64,000 bases of DNA from JAATFS01 sp037145635 (lineage in GTDB: Bacteria; Pseudomonadota; Gammaproteobacteria; Xanthomonadales; Xanthomonadaceae): positions 1 through 64,000 of the forward strand of contig JBBCXB010000001.1 of assembly GCA_037145635.1 (NCBI GenBank), in the 5' to 3' direction. Positions 17,257-26,215 of this stretch are shown here, one piece after another. The notes beneath the pieces were generated by a model. It had not been told where the DNA came from and searched no databases. It worked only from the letters and a program-made list of their open reading frames with translations. Position numbers and translations under genes: made by a program. The number at the start of each line of letters is the position of its first letter. Position 1 is the stretch's first letter.

Positions 17257-17949
17257 ATGCGCCTGCTGCTGGTAGAAGACAACCCCGACCTCGCCGACGC
17301 CATCGTGCGGCGCATGCGCCGCAGCGGGCATGCGGTGGACTGGCAGCAGGACGGGCTGACGGCGGCCAGCGTGCTGCGCTACCAGAGCTTCGACCTGGTG
17401 GTGCTCGACATCGGCCTGCCGCGGATGGACGGGTTGCGCGTGCTGGCCGGAATGCGCGAGCGCGGCGACGCCACCCCGGTGTTGATGCTGACCGCGCGCG
17501 ACGGCATCGAGGACCGCGTGCAGGCGCTGGACGTGGGTGCCGACGACTACCTCGGCAAGCCGTTCGACTTCCGCGAATTCGAGGCGCGCTGCCGGGTGCT
17601 GCTGCGGCGCAACCGCGGCCAGGCCAGCGAGGTGGTGCAGGTCGGCGCCTTCCAGTTCGACAACGCCGCCCACCGCGTCAGCCTCGACGGCGAGCCGATC
17701 GAGCTGCCCAACCGCGAGTACCGGCTGCTGGAGATCCTGATCGGCCGGCTCGGCCAGGTGGTGGCCAAGGACGAGATCGGCAACGGCCTGTTCGGCTTCG
17801 ACGACGAGGCCGGCCCGAACGCGATCGAGCTGTACATCGGGCGCCTGCGCCGCAAGCTCGCCGACGCACCGCTGCGCATCGTCACCGTGCGCGGCACCGG
17901 CTACCTGCTCCAGGCGATGGAACCCGGCGATGGCGGCGATACGCGCTGA
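17257..17949 (+). CDS. tctD: OmpR-family response regulator, TctD-type
   Basis: A 230-residue response regulator. The receiver domain (1-115) has acidic E7/D8, phospho-acceptor D51 in VVLDIGLPRMDG, T79 and K101. The C-terminal winged helix (about 130-225) has the OmpR/PhoB pattern RLRRKLADAPLRIVTVRGTGYLL. Known TctD proteins respond to tricarboxylates and control tct or porin genes. Here it is followed by the kinase gene with a 20-base overlap and diverges from porin-citM, so it probably controls those. The start has no visible Shine-Dalgarno because the upstream bases belong to a GGGAAT repeat. Confidence 0.88.
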   Translation: MRLLLVEDNPDLADAIVRRMRRSGHAVDWQQDGLTAASVLRYQSFDLVVLDIGLPRMDGLRVLAGMRERGDATPVLMLTARDGIEDRVQALDVGADDYLGKPFDFREFEARCRVLLRRNRGQASEVVQVGAFQFDNAAHRVSLDGEPIELPNREYRLLEILIGRLGQVVAKDEIGNGLFGFDDEAGPNAIELYIGRLRRKLADAPLRIVTVRGTGYLLQAMEPGDGGDTR

Positions 17950-19324
17950 GCCGCGCAGCGTGCCGTCGATCCGGCGCACGCTGTGGCTGTACCTGGGCAC
18001 GCTGTCCGCGCTGGGCGCGGTGCTGCTGTTCTTCGGCGCGCGCGACTACGGCCAGCGTGCCGCCGACCGCTCCTACGACCACCTGCTGGTGTCCTCGGCG
18101 CTGTCGATCGTGGACAGCGTGGCGCTGGTCGACGGGCAGTGGCAGGTCGACCTGCCCTATGCCTCGCTGGACCTGCTGGCGATGGCGCCGGAAGACCGCG
18201 TGTTCTACCGCGTCTACGACGACCGCGGCCGCACCGTCACCGGCTATCCCGACCTGCCGGCCGCGCCGCGGCGTGCGGAACCCGGCGCGCCGCTGCTGTT
18301 CGATGCGGCCTACAGCGGCGAACCGGTGCGCTTCGTGGTGGTGGCCCGCCGCGTGGCCTCGGCCGCCGCGCAGGGCGAGGTGCGGGTGCAGGTCGGCCAG
18401 ACCCGGCGCGCGCGCGACGTGCTGGCGCAGGACGTGGTGACGCGGGCACTCGGCGTGATCGGGGTGCTGTCGCTGCTGTCGCTGGCGCTGGCGGGCTTCG
18501 GCGTGTACCGGGCGCTGCGCCCGCTGGCGCGGATCGAGCGCGACCTTTCACGGCGCGAGCCGTCCGACCTGAAGCCGCTGGACGTGGCCGCGCCGCAGGA
18601 GATGGCGCAGCTGGTGGCCTCGCTCAACCGCTTCATGGGGCGGCTGTCGAGCAGCAACGAGACCCTGCGCGCGTTCATGGCCGAGGCCGCGCACCAGATG
18701 CGCACGCCGCTGGCGGCGCTGCGTGCGCAGGCGCAACTGGCGCTGGACGACGACGATCCCGAGGACATGCGGCGCAGCCTGGCCGCGATCGAGCGCAACG
18801 CCAGCCACATGAGCCGGCTGCTCAACCAGCTGCTCAGCGATGCCAGCGTCATCCACCGCGCCCACCTGCAGCGCTTCGGCGAGGTCGACCTGGCCGAGGT
18901 GATCCACCAGGCCCTGCACGAGGCCCTGCCGCAGGCACTGCCGCGGCCGCGCCTGCAGCTGGCGGTGAGCGCCGAGCCGGCTTGGGTGCGCGGCGACGCG
19001 CTGCTGCTGCGCGAGGCGATCAAGAACCTGATCGACAACGCCTGCAAGTACGGCGGCGACGGCCCGCTGCAGCTGGCGCTGACGCGGGAGGGCCGCGACT
19101 GCGTGCTGACCGTGGCCGACCACGGTCCCGGCATCGCCGCCGCGGACGCCGAGCGCGTGTTCGAGCGCTTCGCGCGCGGCGACGGCGTGGCCGCCGGCGG
19201 TGCCGGCCTCGGCCTGGCGATCGTGCGGCGCGTGGTCGACAGCCACGGCGGCCGCATCGATCTCTCCAATCGCATCGGCGGCGGCCTGATCGCCACCCTG
19301 CGCTTTCCGAGGTTGCATGCATGA
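17930..19324 (+). CDS. tctE: Sensor histidine kinase, TctE-type
   Basis: A 464-residue membrane sensor kinase. TM1 lies at about 16-36; a periplasmic domain (2CSK-N type, as in TctE) spans to about 165; TM2 follows at about 168-190 (LGVIGVLSLLSLALAGFGVY), then HAMP. The H-box is EAAHQMRTPLAAL with phospho-acceptor H255, and the ATPase domain has NLIDNACKYGG (N box), DHGPGIA (G1) and GAGLGLAIV (G2). It overlaps tctD by 20 bases. The next gene, a periplasmic binding protein, begins within its stop codon (ATGA), which suggests the two act together. Confidence 0.9.
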   Translation: MAAIRAEPRSVPSIRRTLWLYLGTLSALGAVLLFFGARDYGQRAADRSYDHLLVSSALSIVDSVALVDGQWQVDLPYASLDLLAMAPEDRVFYRVYDDRGRTVTGYPDLPAAPRRAEPGAPLLFDAAYSGEPVRFVVVARRVASAAAQGEVRVQVGQTRRARDVLAQDVVTRALGVIGVLSLLSLALAGFGVYRALRPLARIERDLSRREPSDLKPLDVAAPQEMAQLVASLNRFMGRLSSSNETLRAFMAEAAHQMRTPLAALRAQAQLALDDDDPEDMRRSLAAIERNASHMSRLLNQLLSDASVIHRAHLQRFGEVDLAEVIHQALHEALPQALPRPRLQLAVSAEPAWVRGDALLLREAIKNLIDNACKYGGDGPLQLALTREGRDCVLTVADHGPGIAAADAERVFERFARGDGVAAGGAGLGLAIVRRVVDSHGGRIDLSNRIGGGLIATLRFPRLHA

Positions 19325-20382
19325 TCCGACGACTATGGCTGCCGACGCTGTGGGCCCTGCTGGCGCTGGCCGCCCCCGCGGCCGCCAATCCCGGCGACGT
19401 GAAGCGCTTTCCCGCGCGCGGCCCGGCCACCGCGCAGCTGCGCATCCAGGGCTCGACCGACATCGAGGTGTTCGCCGCGGTGGTGGCCGACTACCAGCAG
19501 CTGCACCCGGGCACCGAGGTGGTCTACGAGGACGTGATCGCCTGGGACATGTACGCGCGCTACCTGCACCCGTCCACCGGCGCGCAGCGCGCCGACCTGC
19601 TGATCAGCGCCAGCATGGACCTGCAGACCAAGTTGGTGAACGACGGCCATGCGCTGCAGCACCGCTCGCCGCAGACCGAGGCGCTGCCGGCGTGGGCGCA
19701 GTGGCGGCACGAGGCCTTCGGCATCAGCTACGAGCCGGTGGCCATCGTCTACAACACGAAGCGGCTGCCGGCGGCGCGGGTGCCGCGGACCCGGCGCCAG
19801 CTGCTGGCGCTGCTGCGCGCCGCGGACGCGCCGCTGCGCGGCCGGGTCGGTACCTACGACGTGGAGCGCAGCGGCGTGGGCTACCTGTTCGCCACCCAGG
19901 ACAGCCAGCTCGGCAGCATCGCCGGCGCGTTGCTGGCCGCGCTGGGCGACAACCACGTGCGGCTGGAGGAGCGCACCGGCGTGCTGCTGGACCGGGTCAG
20001 CCGCGGCGAGCTGCTGCTGGCCTACAACGTGCTCGGCTCCTATGCGCAGGCGCGGATCGACGCCGGCGCGCCGCTGGCGATCGTGCAGCCGGAGGACTAC
20101 ACCCTGGTCGCGCTGCGCACCGCGGTGATCCCGCGCGACACCCCGCACGCGGCCGAGGCGCGCCGCTTCCTCGACTACCTGCTGTCCGCGCGCGGCCAGC
20201 GGGTACTGTCGCGCGAGGCGCGGCTGATGCCGATCCTGCCGCCGGACGGCGATCCGCACGGGGCGCCGCGCACCTTCCGCCCGATCGCGCTCGGGCCCGG
20301 CCTGCTGGTGTACCTGGATGCGCTCAAGCGGCGCCAGTTCCTGGAGGCCTGGCGCAGCAGCATGCGTCCCCCGCAGGACTGA
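19321..20382 (+). CDS. Orphan periplasmic solute-binding protein coupled to tctE
   Basis: A 353-residue exported binding protein (signal peptide to about residue 22, ending APAAANP). The body matches type 2 periplasmic binding proteins of the iron/ABC-substrate class: LRIQGSTDIEVFAAVVADYQQLHPGTEVVYED at the N-lobe, DLLISASMDLQTKLVNDG, YEPVAIVYNTKRLP, and AYNVLGSYAQARID. The ATG overlaps the tctE stop. No ABC permease, ATPase or TctA/TctB membrane subunit is encoded nearby. Known precedents, such as the Bordetella BctC protein, show a binding protein that presents ligand to a TctE-like kinase, and the same role is inferred here. It could also serve a transporter encoded elsewhere. Confidence 0.85.
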   Translation: MIRRLWLPTLWALLALAAPAAANPGDVKRFPARGPATAQLRIQGSTDIEVFAAVVADYQQLHPGTEVVYEDVIAWDMYARYLHPSTGAQRADLLISASMDLQTKLVNDGHALQHRSPQTEALPAWAQWRHEAFGISYEPVAIVYNTKRLPAARVPRTRRQLLALLRAADAPLRGRVGTYDVERSGVGYLFATQDSQLGSIAGALLAALGDNHVRLEERTGVLLDRVSRGELLLAYNVLGSYAQARIDAGAPLAIVQPEDYTLVALRTAVIPRDTPHAAEARRFLDYLLSARGQRVLSREARLMPILPPDGDPHGAPRTFRPIALGPGLLVYLDALKRRQFLEAWRSSMRPPQD

Positions 20383-20478
20383 ACCGGGCGCGCGCTCCGG
20401 CGCGGCCCGGCGCCCGGATTCCGGCACCGCGGGCGCGCGGGCGGGAAAACCACCCGCGACCCGTGCCAGACTTGCACG

Positions 20479-21117
20479 ATGGCCGATCCCATCATCCTCG
20501 TCGCCGACGACCACCCGCTGTTCCGCGCCGCGGTCATCCACGTGCTGCGCCAGACCCTGCCGCACGTGCGGGTGATCGAGGCCTCCAGCGCCGCCACCCT
20601 GGGCACCGCGCTGCAGCTCCATCCCGAGGCCGAGCTGGTGCTGCTGGACCTGGCGATGCCGGGCGCGCGCGGGTTCTCGGCGCTGCTGCACGTGCGCGGC
20701 GAGCATCCGGACGTGCCGGTGGTGGTGATCTCCTCCAACGACCACCCGCGCGTGATCCGGCGCGCGCAGCAGTTCGGCGCGGCCGGCTTCATCCCCAAGT
20801 CGTCGCCGGCCGACACCATCGGCACCGCGGTGGCCGCGGTGATGGACGGCGGGACCTGGTTCCCGCCGATGACCGCCGAGCGGTCCGAGGCCGACGCCCA
20901 GCTGGCCGCCAAGCTGGCCCAGCTCACCCCGCAGCAGTTCCGGGTGCTGATGTGCCTGGCCGACGGCCTGCTCAACAAGCAGATCGCGCACGAACTGGGC
21001 CTGGCCGAGAACACCGTCAAGGTCCACGTCACCGCGATCCTGAAGAAGCTCGACTGCTACAGCCGCACCCAGGCCGCGGTGCTGGTCAAGGCGCTGGAGC
21101 CGGAGGGCGAGGGCTGA
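20479..21117 (+). CDS. NarL/LuxR-family response regulator
   Basis: A 212-residue response regulator. The receiver has D10/D11 in LVADDHPLF and phospho-acceptor D57 in VLLDLAMPG; the K-S pair is in GFIPKSSPADT. The C-terminal LuxR-type helix-turn-helix (about 145-205) has LTPQQFRVLMCLADGLLNKQIAHELGLAENTVKVHVTAILKKL. There is no kinase on the same strand; the nearest orphan partner is the hybrid kinase at 23472-26123, whose H-box class often works with LuxR-type regulators. That makes it a plausible regulator of dctA and the second porin. It ends 52 bases from the convergent TonB-receptor gene. Confidence 0.88.
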   Translation: MADPIILVADDHPLFRAAVIHVLRQTLPHVRVIEASSAATLGTALQLHPEAELVLLDLAMPGARGFSALLHVRGEHPDVPVVVISSNDHPRVIRRAQQFGAAGFIPKSSPADTIGTAVAAVMDGGTWFPPMTAERSEADAQLAAKLAQLTPQQFRVLMCLADGLLNKQIAHELGLAENTVKVHVTAILKKLDCYSRTQAAVLVKALEPEGEG

Positions 21118-21126
21118 GCGGCCGCT

Positions 21127-21154
21127 CCCGCCGACCGCGGGCGGTCGCGGCGGG
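21127..21154. terminator. Candidate bidirectional terminator
   Basis: A GC-rich hairpin lies between the convergent LuxR-type regulator and TonB-receptor genes. CCCGCC (21127-21132) and GGCGGG (21149-21154) form the outer stem and GACCGC/GCGGTC (21133-21138, 21141-21146) the inner stem, with a 2-base loop and one small bulge. There is no T-run, so Rho-independent activity is uncertain. Confidence 0.45.
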
Positions 21155-21169
21155 TACGGCCGGCCCGGC

Positions 21170-23296
21170 TCAGAAGTCCAGCGCGTAGCCCGCGGTCACG
21201 GTGCGGCCGCGGCCGGCGAAGTAGCGCAGCGGCTCGACCAGCGCCGACTGCGAGTAGTAGGTGATGTAGTCCTTGTCCAGCAGGTTGGACACGCCCAGGC
21301 GCAGCTCGCCGCGCGGCAGCCGGTAGACGGCGGTGGCATCGACCAGGGTGTAGCCGCTGAACCGCTTGGCGGCCTCGTCGAAGCGCTGGCTGAAGGCATG
21401 CTGGGCCTGCACGAAGGTGGCCAGCTGTGGCGTCCAGTCCGCCGACCAGGTCGCGATCAGCCGGTTCGGCGCGACGTTGAGGCCGTCCAGCCGCGCATCC
21501 AGGCTGCCGTCGTTGTCGCTGTCGTAGCGCCCGCGGGTATAGGCGTAGGACAGGCGCGCGCGGTGCACGTCGTTGATGCGGTAGCCCAGCGCGGCGTCCA
21601 CGCCCTGCACGCGGGTCTTCTCGCGGCTCATCATGAAGGCGCCGTTGACGGCGATCACGCGGGTGCCGAGGTCGGAATTGGACTCGAAGTAGCTCAGGTC
21701 CAGGTCAAGCGCGCCGCGGCGCAGGCGGGTGCCGGCCTCCACGCTCTTGGTCAGGATCGGCTCCAGGTCGCTGAGGCTGGCCACGGTGGTGCCGGGCACG
21801 TTGATGGCGCGCAGCACGCGGCCCACGTCCGGCATGCCGAAGCCCTCGGAGTAGCTGGCGAAGAAGCTGAGGTCGCGCACCGGCTCGTAGACCAGGCCGA
21901 CGTTGTACAGGGTCTGGTTGAAGTCCAGCTTGCCACCTTCCACGTCCACCCGGTTGTAGCGCCACAGGGTCTGGTAGCTGTCGATCTCGAGCTTGGCCTC
22001 CTCGCGGCGCACGCCTGCGTGCAGGGTCAGTTCCGGGCGCAGCTTGTATTCGCCCTGCAGGAACAGCGAGACGTTGCGGTAGTCCGACTCGGGCACGTAG
22101 GTGCGGCCGGTGCCGTAGAGGTCCTGCTTGCCGCGGTCGGCCAGCAGGTCGAAGCCGCCGGTCAGTTTCAGCCGCGAATCCAGCAGGTCATCCTTGGTCA
22201 GGCTGACCTTGCTGCCCCACTTGGAGGCGACCGAGCGCGACTGGTCGTACAGCGTGCCGACCGGCGCGATCAGCGGATCCTGGAAGGTGCTCGAGTTGTC
22301 GGCACCGAACAGGCCCTCGAACTCCTGGTTGAACACCATCGCGCTCAGCTGCATGCCGGCCAGGTCGTCGTGGGTGTAGGCCAGGCTGGTGGTCCACACG
22401 TCGTTCCACGGCGCGGTGCCGGGCGGCGTGCCGCGCACCGAGGTGGTGGGCAGGCCCAGGGCGCGGTCGCCGGCCACGCCGATGTAGTCGTTGTCGTTGC
22501 GGATGCGGTAGCGGTTGACGCTGGCAATCAGGCGCTGCGCGTCGTCGACCTGGTAGCCGACCTTGGCGAGCACGTCGTAGGCGCGCGAGGCCATCAGGTC
22601 GCCCTGGGTGTTGTCGGCGCCGATCGGGCGGCCCTGGCCGTCCACGTACAGGCCCTGGTCGCTGTAGCTGGCCGAGAGCAGGTAGTCGAACTTGCCCGAG
22701 CGGCCGTCCACCCGGTAGCGGGTCTCGTAGCTGGTGGTCTCGGCGCGGGTCTCGTCGGTCGGCACCGTGGCCTGCACCTCGAGGTGCTGGTTGAGCGAGC
22801 CGTCCTGCGGGCGACGGGTGATGATGTTGATGGTGCCGCCGGTGGCGCCGAGGCCGTTGATCGCGTTCGCGCCCTGGATGACCTCGATGCGCTCGACCAT
22901 GCCGAAGTCGATGGTGTGCGCCTCGCGCCCGGTGGGGCGGATCGGGTTGGACTGCGGCACGCCGTCGATCAGGATCAGCGGCGTACGCCCGCGCAGGGTC
23001 TCGCCGCTGCCGTTCATCTTGCCGCGGCTGGGCGTGTAGGACGGGATCAGGTTGGCCAGCACGTCCGAGGAGTTGCTCGAGATCGTCAGCTGCTGCTGGA
23101 TCTGCTGCTTGTCGATGATCAGCACGGTCTGCGGCGACTCGGCCACGGTCATGTTCGAGCGCGAGGCCGAGACCACCACGGCATCGAGCGTGCCGGGATC
23201 GGCGACGGACGTCTGCGCGGCGGCGGAAGAGGCGACGAAGAGGCAGATGGCGGCGGCGAGCGGCGTGGCGGCCGCTGCGGGCAGGGGGAAAGACAT
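21170..23296 (-). CDS. TonB-dependent siderophore-type receptor
   Basis: A 708-residue outer-membrane TonB-dependent receptor. The signal peptide (ending SSAAAQ) is followed by a TonB-box-like DAVVVSASRS, the plug domain with LRGRTPLILIDGVPQS and IEVIQGANAINGLGATGGTINIITR, and a 22-strand barrel ending in VTAGYALDF. The protein is of the ferric-siderophore class and has no FecA-type N-terminal signalling domain. The ATG at 23296 is preferred because the Fur-like box lies between it and the further upstream in-frame ATG at 23407. Iron-citrate or another carboxylate-type chelate is a natural guess from the surrounding citrate genes, but the ligand is not shown by the sequence. Confidence 0.9.
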   Translation of the reverse strand: MSFPLPAAAATPLAAAICLFVASSAAAQTSVADPGTLDAVVVSASRSNMTVAESPQTVLIIDKQQIQQQLTISSNSSDVLANLIPSYTPSRGKMNGSGETLRGRTPLILIDGVPQSNPIRPTGREAHTIDFGMVERIEVIQGANAINGLGATGGTINIITRRPQDGSLNQHLEVQATVPTDETRAETTSYETRYRVDGRSGKFDYLLSASYSDQGLYVDGQGRPIGADNTQGDLMASRAYDVLAKVGYQVDDAQRLIASVNRYRIRNDNDYIGVAGDRALGLPTTSVRGTPPGTAPWNDVWTTSLAYTHDDLAGMQLSAMVFNQEFEGLFGADNSSTFQDPLIAPVGTLYDQSRSVASKWGSKVSLTKDDLLDSRLKLTGGFDLLADRGKQDLYGTGRTYVPESDYRNVSLFLQGEYKLRPELTLHAGVRREEAKLEIDSYQTLWRYNRVDVEGGKLDFNQTLYNVGLVYEPVRDLSFFASYSEGFGMPDVGRVLRAINVPGTTVASLSDLEPILTKSVEAGTRLRRGALDLDLSYFESNSDLGTRVIAVNGAFMMSREKTRVQGVDAALGYRINDVHRARLSYAYTRGRYDSDNDGSLDARLDGLNVAPNRLIATWSADWTPQLATFVQAQHAFSQRFDEAAKRFSGYTLVDATAVYRLPRGELRLGVSNLLDKDYITYYSQSALVEPLRYFAGRGRTVTAGYALDF

Positions 23297-23371
23297 GGCG
23301 GTGGGGGTCCCTTTAACGCGCCGGGCGGCGGCGCAAAGCCGGGCCGACGGACGCAGAATGTTGCGAACAAA

Positions 23372-23386
23372 TGCTAATGATTCTCG
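23372..23386 (-). promoter_or_regulatory. Fur-box-like site before the TonB receptor
   Basis: TGCTAATGATTCTCG matches the 7-1-7 Fur consensus TGATAATGATTATCA at 12 of 15 positions, and lies 76-90 bases upstream of the receptor start. Iron repression of this receptor is therefore likely. Confidence 0.65.
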
Positions 23387-23471
23387 ATATCGTAGCAGCT
23401 GCGACACCGGCGTGTCTCGGCCCGCGAGGCCCGCAGGCCTCGCGGGCCGCCTCGACGGCGAGGGGCGAGGC

Positions 23472-26123
23472 TCAGCCGCCGCGGCGCAGCAGCATCTGCG
23501 TGATCAGCGCGCGCAGCGCGGGCGGGCGTACCGGCTTGGCCAGGAAGCCCCAGCTATTCTCGCGCGCCAGCGCCCGCAGCGCGGGGTCGGCCTCGGCCGT
23601 GACCAGGATCACCCGCGGTTCGCCACCCCAGCGCGTGGCCAGCTCGTGGAACAGCGCCGGGCCGTCGCGGCTGCCCATGCGCACGTCCAGCAGCACCAGC
23701 TCGGGCGCTTCCAGTGGCAGCGCCGCGGCCAGGGCCTCGTCCGGCCCGCCGGCGAAGTCCACGTGGCAGTTCCAGCGCTCCAGCAGCGTGCGGCTGGCCT
23801 CGCACACGCGCGGGTCGTCGTCGACGCACCAGATCCGGCAGCCGTGCAGGATCGGGTCGTTGCCGTTGTCGCGCATCAGCGCGGGCGGATGGTTCGCGGC
23901 GTCGGCCGCGGCCGCGCGGTCGCCCAATGGCACGCAGACCGAGAACACGCTGCCGCGGCCCAGCACCGAGCGCAGCCCGATGCGATGGCCGAGCAGGCGG
24001 CCGATGCGCTCGACGATCGCCAGCCCCAGCCCGGCGCCGCGGTCGTTCACCACGCCGTCGTCCAGGCGGCGGAATTCCTCGAAGATCTCCTGCTGCAGGC
24101 TCTCGGGAATGCCCGGCCCCTGGTCGTGGACCTCGATGCGCAGCCAGCCGCCCTGCCGCCGGCAGCCCAGCAGCACGCGCCCGCGCGGGGTGTAGCGGAT
24201 CGCGTTGGACAGGAAGTTCTGCAGGATGCGCCGCAGCAGGTTCTCGTCGCTGAGCACCACCGCGCCGGTGGCGACCCGGTCCAGCTGCAGCGCGCGGCCG
24301 TCGGCGAGGATGCCGAACTCGCGCGCCAGCGCCTCCAGCAGCGGCCCGAGCGCGAAGTCGCGCACCTGGGTCTTCAGCGTGCCCGATTCCAGCCGCGAGA
24401 TGTCGAGCAGGCTGTTGAGGATGGCGTCCTGGGCGGTCAGCGCCCCCTCGATGTTGTCCACCAGCTGCTGGCCCTCGCGCTCGTGCAGCTGGCCGCGCAG
24501 CACCGACAGGAACATGCGCGCGGCGTTGAGCGGCTGCAGCAGGTCGTGCACCGCCGAGGCCACGAAGCGGGTCTTGTAGCGGTTGGCGTTCTCCGCCTCG
24601 CGCTTGGCCGCGGCCAGGTCGCGGGTGCGCTCGTCCACCCGGTGCTCCAGCGCGTCGGCGAGCGAGCGCAGTTCGCGCGCGGCGTTCTTGTAGCTGGTGA
24701 TGTCGGCATAGCTGGTGACGAAGCCGCCGTCGGGCAGCGGGTTGCCGCGGATCTCCAGCACCGTGCCGTCGTCCTTCTCGCTCTCGCGCATGTGCGGCTT
24801 GCCGCTGCGCAGGTGGTTGAGCCGGCGCTCGATCGCCGCCTCGATCGGGCCGGGGCCGAGCAGGCCGCGACGCGCGTTGTGGCGGAACAGGTCCTCGATC
24901 GGGCGGCCCACCTGCACCAGCTCCGGCGGGAACCGGAACAGGTCGACGTAGCGCGAGTTCCAGGCCACCAGGCGCAGGTCGGCATCGATGATCACCACGC
25001 CCTGCGGCAGGTGCTCCAGGCTGCGGCTGAGCCCGGTGTTGGCCTGCTGCGCGGCTTCGACGACGCCGTCCTGGGCGGTGCGCAGTTCCTGCGCGTGCTG
25101 CTGCAGCAGCGTCTCCAGCTCGCGCCGGCTGCGCTGGCGCAGCGCCGACAGCCGGCGCCGCTGCTGGATGAACAGCGTCAGCAGCGCCAGCGTCAGCCAG
25201 GTGGCGGCCGCGGCGATCGCCGCCGCCCGCCCGGCGCCGGCACTGGCGCGGGTGTCGTGCAGCAGGTGCAGGCGCCAGCCGCTCTCGGGGACCTGCAGGG
25301 TCTGCCAGAGCACCGGACCCCGCAGCGCCGGCTGCCTGACCTCGGCGAGCAGGCCGCCGTGGGCGGTGTCCTCCAGGATGCGCCGCTGCAGCGGCAGCAG
25401 CGCCTGGTCGGCGTACTGGCGGGTGGCGCCGAGCTCCCGGCGGTCGCGCGGCTGCAGCGGCCGCAGCAGGCGGTAGCGCCATTCGCTGCGGCTGGCCAGG
25501 AACACCACGTCGTGCGAATCGGAGGCGAGCACGATGTCCGGCGTGCGCAGCCACTCCTGCTCCAGCGCCGCCAGCGCGATCTTGATGACGACGATGCCGG
25601 CCACCCGGCCCTGGGCGTCGCGGATCGCCTGGGACAGGAAGTAGCCCGGCTCGCCGGTGGTCATGCCGATCCCGTAGAAGTGGCCGGCGCCGGTGGCCAG
25701 GGCCTGCTGCACGTAGGGCCGGAAGCTGTAGTCCATGCCCACGTTGCTGCGCAGGTCGCGCCAGTTGCTGGCCGCCAGCGCGGTGCCGTGCGCGTCGATC
25801 AGGGTCAGGGTCGAGGAGCGGGTGACGGCGTTGGCGCGTTCCAGCTTGAGGTTGAGCCGGGCCACCGCGGCCGTGTCCAGCGGTGCCAGCACGGCCGCAC
25901 GCAGCTCCGGGTCCAGCGCCAGGATCTGCGGCAGGGTGCGGTAGCGGTCGATGCGCTGCTGTAGCGCCTGGGCATAGAGGTCGAGCTGGCGGCGCACGGT
26001 GGCGCTCTCGTCCTGCAGGGCGCGCTGCTCGACGAAGTGGCCGGCGGCGAGCATGGCCAGCAGCATGCCGCCGATCACCACCAGCAGGGTGGCGAAGAGG
26101 CGGCGGTTACGGGATCGGTGCAT
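23472..26123 (-). CDS. Hybrid sensor histidine kinase (periplasmic sensor, PAS, REC)
   Basis: An 883-residue membrane hybrid kinase. TM1 (about 9-30) and TM2 (about 290-312) enclose a large double-Cache-like periplasmic domain with SNVGMDYSFRPYVQQAL and FYGIGMTTGEPGYFLSQ, the pattern of DctB-type C4-dicarboxylate sensors. A PAS domain (about 355-470) follows, then an H-box of the HDLLQPL class near residue 523, an ATPase domain near 600-740, and a C-terminal receiver (about 757-880; acceptor Asp in LVLLDVRMG near 811). It is on the same strand as, and 92 bases after, the porin at 26216. With dctA next door, C4-dicarboxylate sensing is inferred. The ATG at 26123 begins the first membrane helix; the frame continues upstream through the porin gene without support. 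Confidence 0.88.
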   Translation of the reverse strand: MHRSRNRRLFATLLVVIGGMLLAMLAAGHFVEQRALQDESATVRRQLDLYAQALQQRIDRYRTLPQILALDPELRAAVLAPLDTAAVARLNLKLERANAVTRSSTLTLIDAHGTALAASNWRDLRSNVGMDYSFRPYVQQALATGAGHFYGIGMTTGEPGYFLSQAIRDAQGRVAGIVVIKIALAALEQEWLRTPDIVLASDSHDVVFLASRSEWRYRLLRPLQPRDRRELGATRQYADQALLPLQRRILEDTAHGGLLAEVRQPALRGPVLWQTLQVPESGWRLHLLHDTRASAGAGRAAAIAAAATWLTLALLTLFIQQRRRLSALRQRSRRELETLLQQHAQELRTAQDGVVEAAQQANTGLSRSLEHLPQGVVIIDADLRLVAWNSRYVDLFRFPPELVQVGRPIEDLFRHNARRGLLGPGPIEAAIERRLNHLRSGKPHMRESEKDDGTVLEIRGNPLPDGGFVTSYADITSYKNAARELRSLADALEHRVDERTRDLAAAKREAENANRYKTRFVASAVHDLLQPLNAARMFLSVLRGQLHEREGQQLVDNIEGALTAQDAILNSLLDISRLESGTLKTQVRDFALGPLLEALAREFGILADGRALQLDRVATGAVVLSDENLLRRILQNFLSNAIRYTPRGRVLLGCRRQGGWLRIEVHDQGPGIPESLQQEIFEEFRRLDDGVVNDRGAGLGLAIVERIGRLLGHRIGLRSVLGRGSVFSVCVPLGDRAAAADAANHPPALMRDNGNDPILHGCRIWCVDDDPRVCEASRTLLERWNCHVDFAGGPDEALAAALPLEAPELVLLDVRMGSRDGPALFHELATRWGGEPRVILVTAEADPALRALARENSWGFLAKPVRPPALRALITQMLLRRGG

Positions 26124-26215
26124 GCCCGCCAGTATGGCGTCCCCGCCGCGGCGACGCAGCAGGCCGGCGCCTGCACACGGGGCCGCCGTGCGCAGGTGCC
26201 GGGCCGGGGGCCAGG

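Noticed and set aside
19321..20382. Binding protein of a complete ABC importer
   Set aside because: No permease or ATPase gene occurs on either side; the following gene is a response regulator.
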